Shown: positions 40,814 through 52,150, numbered from the stretch's first letter. The stretch is DNA of 64,000 bases from Bacteroides sp. (GCA_014801945.1 JAAVDF010000025.1:54569-118568), one strand, 5' to 3'. Notes: generated by a model not told the origin, from the letters alone. Numbers and translations are program-made.

Positions 40814-42031
40814 CTACTTTTCGGGTAGTGGTTCGATGTGGAGTATGTCCATGAACCGGCGGACTGTGGCCTCGTCTCCAGTATATTTTCCTTTGTCTTC
40901 GCTCAGTTTACATGTCAGACTATAAAACGGCCATGATTCAGTGATCTTTACAGCAACAAGCTTGACTACTATATTCATCGGTTTTATGCCCGGAAAATCG
41001 TTCGTGAAGTGTGTGCCTATGCCGAATGACGGCTGACACTTGTCGGAAGCATAGTTCTGAATCTCTATAGCTTCATCCACATTCAGACCATTGCTGAATA
41101 TGATCTGTTTCGAGAGCGGATCAATGTGAAGCGACCGATACTTTTCGACGATCAGGTCAAGCTGCTCACGGTTGTCACCGCTATCGACGCGCAATCCCTT
41201 GAACATATTGGCATAGTCCTCCGAGAAATTCAGGCTGAATATTCGCCAGCCGTATGTATCATATAGGAATGTACCGAGTGCTCCGCGATAAGTCTTGGAC
41301 CAGACATTCATGGCGATATGATTGGCCATCAGCGGTCCATACATTCCGGCTATCGCACAGATGATCTCATGGGCCATAGTCCCTATAGGGATAAGGTCAT
41401 ACTTCATGGCAAAATAGACATTGCTTGTACCTACAAATTTACCGGGTCCTGACGCAGATAAACAGCAGTCACTCATCGCTTTCACGCATACATCCTGCGA
41501 TTCAAATGAGAGCCGGCGGCGAGTGCCCATGTCGCTGAACTTGCATCCGGCTGCAATCAGACGCTGAGCCTTCGCAAATGACTTGCTGTAATAATCATCA
41601 TAGTCTATGCCGGAGAGCTGACCGGTCATCATGTAATAGAGTTCGGAAACAATGGCGAGTACCTTTACCTCAAGCAATATTGTGTCGCTCCAACATCCCT
41701 CGAATTCGATTGTTAGATGTCCCTCGTCATCCTGAGTAGCCTTGACCCACCTGCGGTCATAACGGAAACCCTTGAGATAGCTGTAGAACCAAGCGGGGAT
41801 ATAGGAACAGCGACGACGCATGAAAGCGATCTCCTCATCGGTTATCACCACATTCTCAAGCATAGCGATCTGCTCCATGACAGCATCGGCGAATCCCGGA
41901 GGATAGACCGTGTGATCGCGGTCGTTAAAACTGTATTTCACCTGTGTGCGCGGATAGTTGTCGATTACCGCACAGCACATTGTGAACTTATAGAGATCAT
42001 CGTCTGTAAAATGTGTGATTATTTGTCGCAT
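40814..42031 (-). CDS. pncB: Nicotinate phosphoribosyltransferase
   Basis: FTDDDLYKFTMCCAVIDNYPRTQVKYSFNDR; DMGTRRRLSFESQDV; GTSNVYFAMKYDLIPIGTMAHE. Confidence 0.92.
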   Translation of the reverse strand: MRQIITHFTDDDLYKFTMCCAVIDNYPRTQVKYSFNDRDHTVYPPGFADAVMEQIAMLENVVITDEEIAFMRRRCSYIPAWFYSYLKGFRYDRRWVKATQDDEGHLTIEFEGCWSDTILLEVKVLAIVSELYYMMTGQLSGIDYDDYYSKSFAKAQRLIAAGCKFSDMGTRRRLSFESQDVCVKAMSDCCLSASGPGKFVGTSNVYFAMKYDLIPIGTMAHEIICAIAGMYGPLMANHIAMNVWSKTYRGALGTFLYDTYGWRIFSLNFSEDYANMFKGLRVDSGDNREQLDLIVEKYRSLHIDPLSKQIIFSNGLNVDEAIEIQNYASDKCQPSFGIGTHFTNDFPGIKPMNIVVKLVAVKITESWPFYSLTCKLSEDKGKYTGDEATVRRFMDILHIEPLPEK

Positions 42032-42585
42032 GAGATTTGGAAGTTTTCAATTGTATGATTAAGTTTCTTACCGCCGTCAATCGAAGGCGAAAACGATGTG
42101 AGCACCCGGAACATATCCTTACCGAACAGCCCGATACCGTCCGTCAGTGTATCAAGTACACAAATGTCACCTGCGATACCACAGATATCAATTCCCTCAA
42201 TACCCTCCTCATCAATTATCCGACTGACCATTCTCACAGCTTCCGGATTCTTGAAGATGGAATATTCTTCGGCATCCCTATCCTCACCTTTATAGAGAAA
42301 GGTCACCTTGCCATGCGTAAGGTATAATGGCGGAAAGAGCGGTTGCCAAACGGCTGCTCCCACGGTATCATGCACACAGTGGCGCGGCCAACTTCCATCC
42401 CGATCCTCAAAAGAGCAATGATCAAAGGGATGACGGTCAGCCGTAACTATCTTATGGACATAGAGTCCGTCAGAGTACGCAATGTAATCGGCAAGACGGT
42501 TCATGGCATCTTCGGCATCCGGTACGGGAAGTGTACCGTTTATGAAATCGACCTGTGGATCGACTATGAGTAGCATTCTTTTCAT
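42019..42585 (-). CDS. pncA: Nicotinamidase/isochorismatase-family hydrolase
   Basis: LLIVDPQVDFINGTLPV; ADRHPFDH; ICGIAGDICVLDTLTDG; overlaps pncB. Confidence 0.85.
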   Translation of the reverse strand: MKRMLLIVDPQVDFINGTLPVPDAEDAMNRLADYIAYSDGLYVHKIVTADRHPFDHCSFEDRDGSWPRHCVHDTVGAAVWQPLFPPLYLTHGKVTFLYKGEDRDAEEYSIFKNPEAVRMVSRIIDEEGIEGIDICGIAGDICVLDTLTDGIGLFGKDMFRVLTSFSPSIDGGKKLNHTIENFQISCDK

Positions 42586-42792
42586 TTATCTGTGATGCTG
42601 CGGGTGAAAAAGTTCTCAGAATAGCTTTACGAAACATGAGTGTATCCGTTCTCTGTCTGGGATAGATTTCCACAAATCCCTCAAGCGAAGAACAGATGTC
42701 TGTTAATATAATAAACGATGATTGTCAGTGCATTGTTGTCTCATCATTCATGAATAAAAGTGTCACATGTACGCGAAACGATAAATTTTGGC

Positions 42793-42800
42793 TAAATTTG
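42793..42800 (+). promoter_or_regulatory. Putative -7 box of the HAD gene
   Basis: TAAATTTG. Confidence 0.4.
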
Positions 42801-42832
42801 CATCCGATTAGACAAACAAGCACGCAAGTATT

Positions 42833-43621
42833 ATGATCAAGGCTATATTTTTCGACATCGACGGCACTCTTGTCCCGTTCGGTACACATAGCATCCCGGA
42901 AGAGGTCAAGGAGGCAATAGCGCAAGTCCGCGCAAACGGTGTGAAAGTTTTCATTGCCACCGGCCGCCATCTGAAATGGATCGATAATCTCGGCGATACG
43001 GAATTTGACGGCTATGTCACTGTCAACGGTGCTATATGCTTGCTTTCCGACAAGACCACGACTATCTTCCGGCGTACAATCCCGATGAATGATATAGACC
43101 GCATCATTGCTTTCTCCCACAGATCAGACTTACCGCTCGTGGCCATACCCGCAGCCGGTGACATCTTTATAAACCGGATTGATGACAGCGTACGCCATGT
43201 CATGAAGCTCCTGCGCGTGGCCCACATTGACGTGCGCGAACTTGATACGCTGAAGGGACGTGATGTGGTCCAGATGATGGCTTTCGGCACGGAGGAAGAC
43301 CGTATAAAGAGTGGAATTTTTGGAGAAGTACTCACCGAATGTGAGCCTACCAGCTGGAATCCCTATTTCTGCGATATAATCCCGAAAGGAAGCGATAAGA
43401 GTGTCGGCATAGATAAAATGCTCGAACATTTCAACATTCCTTTAGCCGACACGATAGCGTTCGGCGACGGAGGAAACGACGTTGGAATGCTCCGCCACGT
43501 CGCAATAGGTGTAGCGATGGGAAATGCTGACCCGGAAGTGAAACAGGCGGCTGACTATATTACCACAGCTGATACTGACCACGGTATCATAAATGCATTC
43601 CGCCATTTCGGGCTATTGTGA
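42833..43621 (+). CDS. HAD-superfamily Cof-type phosphatase
   Basis: AIFFDIDGTLVPF and AFGDGGNDVGMLRHVAIGVAMGNA. Confidence 0.92.
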   Translation: MIKAIFFDIDGTLVPFGTHSIPEEVKEAIAQVRANGVKVFIATGRHLKWIDNLGDTEFDGYVTVNGAICLLSDKTTTIFRRTIPMNDIDRIIAFSHRSDLPLVAIPAAGDIFINRIDDSVRHVMKLLRVAHIDVRELDTLKGRDVVQMMAFGTEEDRIKSGIFGEVLTECEPTSWNPYFCDIIPKGSDKSVGIDKMLEHFNIPLADTIAFGDGGNDVGMLRHVAIGVAMGNADPEVKQAADYITTADTDHGIINAFRHFGLL

Positions 43622-43640
43622 GAGAGTGTAGAGTATAGAT

Positions 43641-43675
43641 TACGCCCCACGGATTATGAAATTCCGTGGGGCGTA
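43641..43675. terminator. 13-bp perfect hairpin between convergent genes
   Basis: TACGCCCCACGGA / TCCGTGGGGCGTA. Confidence 0.75.
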
Positions 43676-43732
43676 CTTATTTCTGGGCTTATTATACCAA
43701 ATCCAAAATCTTGAATCTGCTATAATATTCTA

Positions 43733-44629
43733 TTAAACGAGGTGGCGGACGAGTTCCTCACGATCGCCGGGAAGGAGATCGATCACAGGAATCTCGATCA
43801 TGGTGTAAGCTCCGGGGGCGAGACGCATTGATGCACGTGCCACACCAACGAGAAGCTGTGCGGTCAGAGCCGGATTATTGATCGACATGTTGAATTCAAA
43901 ACGCTGGTTCTGTGTCTTACCTGAAACACCCTTGCGCACCATGTGGACACCATGTCCCATATCCTTAACATCATCAACGCTCTCTACCGCCATAACATGG
44001 GTCTCATCGGAAGCGAAATATGGATCTTCCTTGACGGCTTTAGTAACTTCCTCAAGTGTCGCTCCGGGTTCAAGCTCCACATAAACCATACGGCGATGCA
44101 TACCGTCGCCCTTGGGCATTGTCATTGAAAGCGCGTTCTTCACACCGGCCTTTGACTTTACACAAACTGTGTGGCCCATGCTCATACCGGGGCCGAAATT
44201 AGTATATGTAAGACCCTTGGGGGCAGCAGCCTCCATGAGTGTGCGGACGATAGAATCACTTCCGGGATCCCATCCGGCAGAAATCACTGCCACACGGCCT
44301 GCCTTGCGTGCAGCCTCACCGAGTGAACGGCGGAGATCCACGATAGAAGTATGAATGTCGAAGCTATCGACAGTGTTGATACCCATTGCGAGATACTGGA
44401 GAGCGTATTTCTCAACCTCACGCGTAGGGGTGGCAAGGATAGCCACATCCACATGACCAAGCTCCTTGATATCGGTAACGACCTTATAACCTGCAAGCTC
44501 AGCAGGGATTTCCGATACGTTACGACGGACTACGCCCGCAATCTCAAAATCGGGGGCTACCTCAAGTGCTTCAATAGTGAAACGGCCAATGTTGCCATAG
44601 CCGACCACAGCTGCTCTGATTTTTGTCAT
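43733..44629 (-). CDS. ddh: meso-diaminopimelate dehydrogenase; start 44629
   Basis: MTKIRAAVVGYGNIGRFTIEALEVAPDFEIAGVVRR; WDPGSDSIVRTLMEA. Confidence 0.9.
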   Translation of the reverse strand: MTKIRAAVVGYGNIGRFTIEALEVAPDFEIAGVVRRNVSEIPAELAGYKVVTDIKELGHVDVAILATPTREVEKYALQYLAMGINTVDSFDIHTSIVDLRRSLGEAARKAGRVAVISAGWDPGSDSIVRTLMEAAAPKGLTYTNFGPGMSMGHTVCVKSKAGVKNALSMTMPKGDGMHRRMVYVELEPGATLEEVTKAVKEDPYFASDETHVMAVESVDDVKDMGHGVHMVRKGVSGKTQNQRFEFNMSINNPALTAQLLVGVARASMRLAPGAYTMIEIPVIDLLPGDREELVRHLV

Positions 44630-44699
44630 ATTTGCATTATTTAAGTTTAGTGTAGAGTTCAGATTATGCCTCAAACAATCCGGCTTTATCTATAAATCA

Positions 44700-44733
44700 A
44701 GCCGGAGAGTCCTCTGTTGGGGATTCTCCGGCT
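44700..44733 (-). terminator. Terminator-like hairpin after ackA
   Basis: AGCCGGAGAGTCC / GGATTCTCCGGCT, one mismatch. Confidence 0.6.
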
Positions 44734-44748
44734 GATCATATCGCATTA

Positions 44749-45951
44749 TTATTTCTTGGAAACAATTGATTCGGTATCGCGGGCAATCATAAGTTCCTCA
44801 TCAGTAGGGATAACGACCACCTTAACCTTTGATGCGGGAGTGGAGATGACGGCTTCTTTACCGCGGAGACCGGAATTGATCTCCTTGTCAAGTTCAACAC
44901 CCATGAAAGCAAGAGGCTCGCAGACTGCCTCACGGAGTGAAACCTGATTTTCACCTACGCCGCCCGTAAAGACGATGATATCAACACCTCCCATTTCTGC
45001 TGCATACGCACCGATGTACTTGATGATGCGCTGCTCATACATGTCAAGGGCGAGTTTCGCACGCTCGTTACCGGCATTGATGGCAGCCTCGATCTCACGC
45101 ATATCGCTTGAAATGCCGGTAGTGCCGAGCATACCGCTCTCCTTGTTGATGATCTTCTGGAGATCGGTAACAGAAAGATTATGTTTGAGCATGATATACA
45201 CGAGAGCACCCGGATCGATATCACCTACGCGCGTACCCATCATGAGACCTTCGGTGGGTGTGAGACCCATTGACGTATCTACGCTCTTACCGCCGTTGAC
45301 AGCAGTGATCGAACCACCGTTGCCGATATGACAGGTGATGATCTTCTGATCCTTGATATCGACACCGAGGAATTCACAGACGCGCTGTGACACATAGCGA
45401 TGGCTTGTGCCGTGGAAACCATAACGACGTACACCGTCCTCCTCATAATATTTGTAAGGAAGTGCGTAGAGATATGATTTGGCAGGCATGGTCTGGTGGA
45501 AAGCGGTGTCAAACACAGCAACCTGCGGAGTCGAGGGCATGAGTGTCGTGATGGCCTCGATACCGGTCATGTTGGCAGGATTGTGGAGAGGAGCGATATC
45601 GTAGCACTGCTTGATCATATCCTTTACCTCATCGTTGATAAGCACGCTCTCGCTGAACTTCTCAGCACCGTGAACCACGCGATGACCTACGGCATCGATC
45701 TCTTCGTAGCTCTTGATACAGCCTTCAACGGGATCGGTGAGTATGTTGAGGATAGCCTGAACAGCACCGTTATGATCTATGAGACCAAGCTCAAGCACGG
45801 CTTTCGAACCGTCATTTTTCTTATATTTAAGGAAACCGTCGGGAAGACCGATTTTCTCAACTCCACCTTCGGCAAGGACTGCATCGTTGGTGGTGTCGAT
45901 GAGCTTATATTTTACCGAGCTGCTACCGCAGTTCAATACTAATATCTTCAT
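44749..45951 (-). CDS. ackA: Acetate kinase
   Basis: MKILVLNCGSSSVKYKLID; RRYGFHGTSHRYVSQR; ITCHIGNGGSITAV. Confidence 0.97.
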   Translation of the reverse strand: MKILVLNCGSSSVKYKLIDTTNDAVLAEGGVEKIGLPDGFLKYKKNDGSKAVLELGLIDHNGAVQAILNILTDPVEGCIKSYEEIDAVGHRVVHGAEKFSESVLINDEVKDMIKQCYDIAPLHNPANMTGIEAITTLMPSTPQVAVFDTAFHQTMPAKSYLYALPYKYYEEDGVRRYGFHGTSHRYVSQRVCEFLGVDIKDQKIITCHIGNGGSITAVNGGKSVDTSMGLTPTEGLMMGTRVGDIDPGALVYIMLKHNLSVTDLQKIINKESGMLGTTGISSDMREIEAAINAGNERAKLALDMYEQRIIKYIGAYAAEMGGVDIIVFTGGVGENQVSLREAVCEPLAFMGVELDKEINSGLRGKEAVISTPASKVKVVVIPTDEELMIARDTESIVSKK

Positions 45952-45990
45952 TATTATATTGTTTTGGGAATTTACTGTATTCTATCTAAA

Positions 45991-47004
45991 TTATTCGCCT
46001 TTGAGACCGATGGCCTGATTACAGGTGATGATGATGGTCTTGTAGATGTCTTCGGGGAAACAGCCGCGTGAAAGGTCATTGACAGGAGCTGCGAGACCCT
46101 GAAGAACGGGACCTACGGCCTCTACGCCACCGAGACGCTGCACGAGCTTGTAGGCGATATTACCGACTTCGAGCGAGGGGAACACAAGCACATTTGCACG
46201 GCCTGCGATCTGGCTGTTGGGAGCCTTGCTACTTCCGACAGCGGGAACGAGAGCTGCGTCGGCCTGAAGTTCACCGTCAAGTTCGAGATTGGGATCGAGC
46301 TCGTGGGCGATACGGGTAGCCTCGATGACTTTGTCAACGCGCTCGTGCTTGGCACTGCCCTTGGTTGAGAAGCTGAGGATTGCGACGCGGGGATCGATAC
46401 CTGCGATGTCACGCGCGGTCTTGCCGGCTGAAACGGCGATCTGTGCGAGCTGGGCTGCATCGGGTTCGGGAATGACAGCACAGTCTGCAAAGATGAGAAG
46501 ACCGTCAGTACCGTAATTGAGACCTTCGGGAAGAACCATCACGAATGCACCGGAAACGACATCGATACCGGGCATTGTCTTGATGATCTGGAAAGCTGCA
46601 CGGAGGACGTTGCCTGTGGTGTTGAGCGCACCTGCAACCTGACCGTCGGCATCACCTGCCTTGACCATCAGACAGCCGAGATAAAGAGGATCGGCAGTAA
46701 CCTTGCGGGCATCCTCCATAGAGATACCTTTCTTCTTGCGAAGCTCGAAGTAGATAGGAGCATACTTGTCGATCACAGCCTCATCGGCAGGATTGATGAT
46801 TGTAGCCTTGTCGATATTAGCCAGATTAAGCTCAGCAGCCTTAGCCTTGATCTCAGCGGGATCACCGATAAGGATGATGTCGGCAATGCCGTCGGCAATA
46901 ATATTGTCAGCAGCTGTGAGTGTACGGGGTTCGTTGCCTTCGGGGAGGACGATGCGCTGGCGGTTTGCGATAGCCTTCGCAGTAAGTTTTTCAAAAAGTC
47001 CCAT
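45991..47004 (-). CDS. pta: Phosphate acetyltransferase
   Basis: VSGAFVMVLPEGLNYGTDGLLIFADCAVIPEPDAAQLAQIA; VLVFPSLEVGNIAYKLVQRLGG. Confidence 0.96.
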   Translation of the reverse strand: MGLFEKLTAKAIANRQRIVLPEGNEPRTLTAADNIIADGIADIILIGDPAEIKAKAAELNLANIDKATIINPADEAVIDKYAPIYFELRKKKGISMEDARKVTADPLYLGCLMVKAGDADGQVAGALNTTGNVLRAAFQIIKTMPGIDVVSGAFVMVLPEGLNYGTDGLLIFADCAVIPEPDAAQLAQIAVSAGKTARDIAGIDPRVAILSFSTKGSAKHERVDKVIEATRIAHELDPNLELDGELQADAALVPAVGSSKAPNSQIAGRANVLVFPSLEVGNIAYKLVQRLGGVEAVGPVLQGLAAPVNDLSRGCFPEDIYKTIIITCNQAIGLKGE

Positions 47005-47109
47005 AATTATACGGTATATTGATTTAAATTAAAGATTTGACAATTATAATCAGTTTTTGATCTGCACTCGCGCTTGTCTTCCTGATTCATGCAAGGCTTA
47101 ACGGAGGGG

Positions 47110-47132
47110 TGCGTAATAACTACGCAAAGATA
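47110..47132 (-). promoter_or_regulatory. Putative pta promoter (-7 box) with adjacent palindrome
   Basis: Minus strand TATCTTTG (47132-47125) overlapping TGCGTA-GTTAT-TACGCA (47126-47110). Confidence 0.4.
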
Positions 47133-47212
47133 CAATCATTTCCCCTCTTTTCCAAAATAAAATATTCTCAACTTTTTATCGTTAACTCTATATAATTCCA
47201 CTATCCGACTCA

Positions 47213-49195
47213 ATGACACGTCGAAAGCACTTTAAAATCAATATCATCAGTCTCTGCATCATGATCGGCGGAGCAGTTGTCACATCCTGTTCGGGGGCAA
47301 AAATGAGTGTCGCCGACGAGCAACTGGCCCGTGGCGAATATTTCGATGCCCAGAAGACTTACCGCAAGATATATAATAAACTTAACCCGCGTGACCAACG
47401 GCAGCAACGCGCCGAGGTAGCGGCTAAAATGGCTGAATGCTACACACGCCTCGGTCAAGACGCACGTGCCGCAGCCGCCTATCAGAATGCTCTGCGCTAC
47501 GGGTATCCCGATTCAACACTGCTGCTCAGTCTTGCTGACGCACAGCACGGTCAGGGCAACTACACGCAGGCTGTCAACACCTACGAGGAATATCTGGCCA
47601 AATGGCCTGATGATGACCATGCGCGCCGCAAACTTGAAGGAGCACGCAAGAGCGCGGAACTGAAACGCAACAAAACACGTCATGTGGTCAAGAATGCCCG
47701 TCTGTTCAACTCACGCCGTTCGGATTTCGCCCCGATGTTCAACGGTGATGTCCTCTACTTCACCACCACCAATGAAAAAGTCTCCGGAACAAAACGCAGT
47801 GAGATCACAGGCATGAAGCGGAGCGACGTGTGGATGGTGCGCAAGAATGAACGCGGCGAGTGGCAGAGACCGGAGGCAGTCGAAGGCGAACTCAACACCG
47901 AATGGGACGAGGGCATTGTCTCTTTCTCACCCGACGGATCGACCATGTATCTGACGCGTTCTGTCCGCACTCCTGACCGCAATACAGGAGTTGATATATA
48001 CACCTCTACCCGCTCGGATGCAAAATGGAGCGCACCGGTGAAATTTGAAATCACGAATGATACAATATCAAGCTACGGCCATCCGGCCGTCAGCCCGTCA
48101 GGAAACTATCTCTACTTCACGTCCGACATGCCGGGACAGGGTGGAAAAGACATCTGGCGCATCAATCTGCGCGAGAGAGCCGGCAGTCTTGAAAACCTCG
48201 GTGAGGCCATCAACACTCCGGGCGACGAGGTGTTTCCCTACATGCTGACGGACTCCATAATGTATTTTTCTTCCGACGGCCATCCCGGTCTCGGCGGACT
48301 CGACCTCTTCAAGGCTACCCTCACCCCTTCAGGCGGATGGCTCGTGGAAAATCTCGGCAGTCCGATGAACTCCGAGGGTGATGATTTCGGTATAACGTTC
48401 GCTACCCCCGGAAGGGAAGCGGGCTATTTCAGCTCCAACCGTGGTGACGGACGCGGATATGACCATCTCTACTCTTTCGAGCTTCCGGATCTCAAAATAC
48501 TCATCTCCGGCTGGGTGCTGGACAAGGATGAAGAGCCTGTACCAAACGCCGTAATCCGCATCGTGGGTAACGACGGATCGAATCAGAAGGCTGTGGCGCG
48601 CAACGACGGATCATTTTCATTCCCCCTGCAACGAGGGGTAAGCTATGTCATGCTCGCCGGTGCGAAAGGTTACCTCAACGCCAAGCAGGAATTTACATCT
48701 GACGATGCGGAAGAGGATGCGGAGTATGGCATTGACTTCATACTTGCATCGGTCACAAAACCGAATATCGTTGACAACATCTTCTATGACTTCGACAAAG
48801 CTACCCTGCGTCCCGAATCGCGCGAAGCTCTTGACGGAGTGGTGCAGATGCTGCGCGACAATCCTAATATCACCATCGAAATGGCATCGCACACTGACCG
48901 TAAAGGATCGGATGAATATAATATCGCCCTATCTGAACGCCGTGCCAAGAGCGTGGTCGATTACCTGATATCAGCCGGAATCCCGGCTGAGCGTCTCCAA
49001 TATCAGGGCTACGGTGAATCCCGTCCTATGACCATCACCAAACGTCTGGCAAGAGAATTTCCTCAGTTCGAGGAAGGACAGACGCTTGATGAAGCCTTCA
49101 TCGAAAGTCTCTCGCCTGAAGAGCAGGAAGTGGCCGATCAGATCAACCGCCGCACGGAATTTCAGGTGCTGTCCGTAGATTATCAGATGTATTAA
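47213..49195 (+). CDS. TPR-PD40-OmpA family outer-membrane-associated lipoprotein
   Basis: Lipobox VTSCSG; PD40 repeats (SFSPDGSTMYLTR, SPSGNYLYFTSDMPGQGGKDIW); C-terminal OmpA IEMASHTDRKGSDEYNIALSERRAKSVVDYLISAGI. Confidence 0.85.
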   Translation: MTRRKHFKINIISLCIMIGGAVVTSCSGAKMSVADEQLARGEYFDAQKTYRKIYNKLNPRDQRQQRAEVAAKMAECYTRLGQDARAAAAYQNALRYGYPDSTLLLSLADAQHGQGNYTQAVNTYEEYLAKWPDDDHARRKLEGARKSAELKRNKTRHVVKNARLFNSRRSDFAPMFNGDVLYFTTTNEKVSGTKRSEITGMKRSDVWMVRKNERGEWQRPEAVEGELNTEWDEGIVSFSPDGSTMYLTRSVRTPDRNTGVDIYTSTRSDAKWSAPVKFEITNDTISSYGHPAVSPSGNYLYFTSDMPGQGGKDIWRINLRERAGSLENLGEAINTPGDEVFPYMLTDSIMYFSSDGHPGLGGLDLFKATLTPSGGWLVENLGSPMNSEGDDFGITFATPGREAGYFSSNRGDGRGYDHLYSFELPDLKILISGWVLDKDEEPVPNAVIRIVGNDGSNQKAVARNDGSFSFPLQRGVSYVMLAGAKGYLNAKQEFTSDDAEEDAEYGIDFILASVTKPNIVDNIFYDFDKATLRPESREALDGVVQMLRDNPNITIEMASHTDRKGSDEYNIALSERRAKSVVDYLISAGIPAERLQYQGYGESRPMTITKRLAREFPQFEEGQTLDEAFIESLSPEEQEVADQINRRTEFQVLSVDYQMY

Positions 49196-49225
49196 CTTCT
49201 CCCTTTATTTAGCTCCCCTTCATAA

Positions 49226-50176
49226 ATGTATTTCGCAACGAAAATCCAACAATTTTCCCTGATCATGCTCTGTATGGTCGGAATGACAGTATTTCAGTCA
49301 TGCTCAGATGATAAAGACGATACTCCCGAACTGCCCGCGCTTGAAAGCAATATCAACCTTGAGGGCAACGGAGGATCAGAAACCATCAACTTCACGCCAA
49401 AGGGTCTAAAGGACATATCATTTACCAATGATGAATGTGCAGACGCTACCATTTCCTTTTTTACGGCCGATGGAACCGAATTATCTTCGGACAGGAATAT
49501 GTCGGATGTTGCAAAAATCGTTTATGCCGCCCCTCCGTTCACAATGACGGTGAATATAAAAGGTGACAAGCTCACAATCACATCTCTCGACAACGCTTGT
49601 CTGAACGACTTGCATGTCACGATGTCACTCGATTACGGCTACACAATGCAGAGAGCTGAAATCACGGTTACGCATGGATATCCGATGAATATTGCCACCA
49701 TAGAATATGACTGGGATAATGCGGAGGCAGCTACTGAAAAGAAGCTGACCGAAAAAATGACAGCGAACAATTACGGCGACACCCCCACTACGGTCACTGT
49801 CAATCCTCTATACGACACATGGTCAACGGTTAGGATCATCCCAGTACCATATCAGTCATGGATGCAATACGTGACGGGCTTCATCAATGTGCCTTGGTAT
49901 GTCGGAGACAAATGGTCGCTTAATACAGGCGAGACAGTAGGAATCTATCTCAATGAGGCCATTTCTTACCATTCTGCAGCCGATCCTAAGGATGCCAGTG
50001 TGACATTGGATCTCCAACCACATTCGACGCTAAAATTTCAGGTTGAGGTAATCTACCAATATGTGAGCGTTCCTTTCACGACTACTGTGAGCCAGCCAAA
50101 CTCAAAAACCGAATGGCCGATAAACGGTACATGTCTGGTCAGACAGCCTTACAGCTGGAACGTAATTATAGAATAA
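49226..50176 (+). CDS. Putative lipoprotein, unknown function
   Basis: N-terminal hydrophobic segment and lipobox-like VFQSCSDDKDD. Confidence 0.6.
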   Translation: MYFATKIQQFSLIMLCMVGMTVFQSCSDDKDDTPELPALESNINLEGNGGSETINFTPKGLKDISFTNDECADATISFFTADGTELSSDRNMSDVAKIVYAAPPFTMTVNIKGDKLTITSLDNACLNDLHVTMSLDYGYTMQRAEITVTHGYPMNIATIEYDWDNAEAATEKKLTEKMTANNYGDTPTTVTVNPLYDTWSTVRIIPVPYQSWMQYVTGFINVPWYVGDKWSLNTGETVGIYLNEAISYHSAADPKDASVTLDLQPHSTLKFQVEVIYQYVSVPFTTTVSQPNSKTEWPINGTCLVRQPYSWNVIIE

Positions 50177-50216
50177 TCCGACAGAATTACTTCCCCGACA
50201 ACAGTCAATGCTGGAT

Positions 50217-50253
50217 GAAAAGCCGTGAGTAAAACATAATCTCACGGCTTTTT
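50217..50253 (+). terminator. Terminator-like hairpin with T tract
   Basis: GAAAAGCCGTGAG ... CTCACGGCTTTTTC. Confidence 0.75.
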
Positions 50254-50321
50254 CATATCCATATAGCGGAAATGAAACAACAATAATCTTTTAACGGTTT
50301 CCTCGTTTGCGAAAATAGTTG

Positions 50322-50329
50322 TAACTTTG
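50322..50329 (+). promoter_or_regulatory. Putative -7 box of typA
   Basis: TAACTTTG. Confidence 0.45.
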
Positions 50330-50350
50330 CAGCCGAAAAATTTTTGGACA

Positions 50351-52150
50351 ATGCAGAAGATTAGAAACATTGCCATCATCGCCCACGTCGATCATGGCAA
50401 AACAACCCTCGTGGATAAAATGCTCATGGCCGGTAAGCTTTTCCGTGACAACCAGTCAACCGGCGAACTCATTCTTGACAACAATGACCTTGAGCGTGAA
50501 CGAGGCATAACAATCCTCTCGAAAAACGTATCCATCAACTATAACGGTTACAAAATCAATATCATTGACACTCCGGGACACGCCGACTTCGGTGGCGAGG
50601 TCGAACGAGTGCTCAATATGGCTGACGGCTGTCTGCTACTCGTGGATGCTTTCGAAGGCCCGATGCCCCAGACCCGTTTCGTGCTTCAGAAAGCCATTCA
50701 GATGGGTTTGAAACCTGTAGTTGTGATCAACAAGGTAGATAAACCCAACTGCCGTCCTGACGAGGTTCAGGAAATGGTGTTTGACCTAATGTGTAACCTC
50801 GATGCCACCGAGGATCAGCTCGACTTCCCGACTATCTACGGTTCGGCGAAACAGGGATGGATGAGCACGGACTACACCCAGCCGACCGACAATATCACCG
50901 CCGTGCTTGATGCCATCATCGAGTACATCCCCGAACCTGAAGTTCTCGAAGGCGATGCACAGATGCTCATCACCTCGCTCGATTTCAGCAGCTACGTCGG
51001 ACGTATAGCCATCGGCCGTGTCCATCGTGGTGAACTGCGCGAGGGAATGGAGATCGCGCTCTGCAAGAAAGATGGTTCGGTGGTGCGCCAACGCATCAAG
51101 GAACTCCATACGTTCGAAGGCATGGGGCGCAAAAAGGTGGAATCGGTAAAGAGTGGCGATATCTGCGCGCTTGTCGGAATCGAAGGATTCGAAATCGGCG
51201 ATACCGTGGCCGACATCAATAATCCCGAACCGCTCCCCCGCATAGCCATTGACGAACCTACAATGTCAATGACATTTACCATCAATGACAGCCCCTTCTT
51301 TGGAAAAGACGGTAAATACGTCACATCCCGTCACATTCATGACCGTCTCACAAAGGAACTTGACCGTAATCTCGCTCTCCGTGTGACCAAAGCTGATCAC
51401 GAGGATACTTGGACTGTGTTCGGTCGAGGTGTGCTCCACCTTTCCGTCCTGATCGAGACCATGCGCCGCGAGGGCTTTGAACTTCAGGTGGGTCAGCCTC
51501 AGGTAATCATCAAGGAAATCGACGGTCAGAAGTGTGAACCGGTGGAAATGCTGACAATAAATGTTCCGGAGGAATATTCCTCGAAGATCATTGATATGGT
51601 GACCCGCCGAAAGGGCGAAATGGTGTCGATGATGACACAGAATGACCGTCTGCACATCGAATTCCTGATTCCGTCGCGCGGCATCATCGGTCTGCGCAAT
51701 AACGTGCTCACCGCTTCCGCTGGCGAGGCCATCATGGCTCACCGCTTCCATGAATATCAGCCTTGGAAGGGTGACATCGAACGCCGTACAAACGGCTCAC
51801 TGATCGCAATGGAAAGCGGTACGGCCTACGCCTACGCTATCGACAAGCTTCAGGATCGCGGACGTTTCTTCATCTTCCCGCAGGAAGAAGTCTATGCCGG
51901 ACAGGTTGTCGGTGAGAATGCCAAGGAGAATGACATCGTTGTCAATGTGACAAAATCAAAGAAACTCACCAACATGCGTGCAAGCGGTGCTGACGATAAG
52001 GCCCGTATCATTCCTCCTGTGGTCTTTTCACTCGAAGAAGCTCTTGAATATATCAAGGAGGATGAGTATGTCGAAGTCACTCCTCACCATATCCGTCTGC
52101 GTAAGATCATTCTTGATGAAATCGAGCGCAAACGTGCCAACAAGTCGTAA
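50351..52150 (+). CDS. typA: Ribosome-associated GTPase TypA/BipA; start 50351
   Basis: [58 protein letters not shown]. Confidence 0.95.
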   Translation: MQKIRNIAIIAHVDHGKTTLVDKMLMAGKLFRDNQSTGELILDNNDLERERGITILSKNVSINYNGYKINIIDTPGHADFGGEVERVLNMADGCLLLVDAFEGPMPQTRFVLQKAIQMGLKPVVVINKVDKPNCRPDEVQEMVFDLMCNLDATEDQLDFPTIYGSAKQGWMSTDYTQPTDNITAVLDAIIEYIPEPEVLEGDAQMLITSLDFSSYVGRIAIGRVHRGELREGMEIALCKKDGSVVRQRIKELHTFEGMGRKKVESVKSGDICALVGIEGFEIGDTVADINNPEPLPRIAIDEPTMSMTFTINDSPFFGKDGKYVTSRHIHDRLTKELDRNLALRVTKADHEDTWTVFGRGVLHLSVLIETMRREGFELQVGQPQVIIKEIDGQKCEPVEMLTINVPEEYSSKIIDMVTRRKGEMVSMMTQNDRLHIEFLIPSRGIIGLRNNVLTASAGEAIMAHRFHEYQPWKGDIERRTNGSLIAMESGTAYAYAIDKLQDRGRFFIFPQEEVYAGQVVGENAKENDIVVNVTKSKKLTNMRASGADDKARIIPPVVFSLEEALEYIKEDEYVEVTPHHIRLRKIILDEIERKRANKS

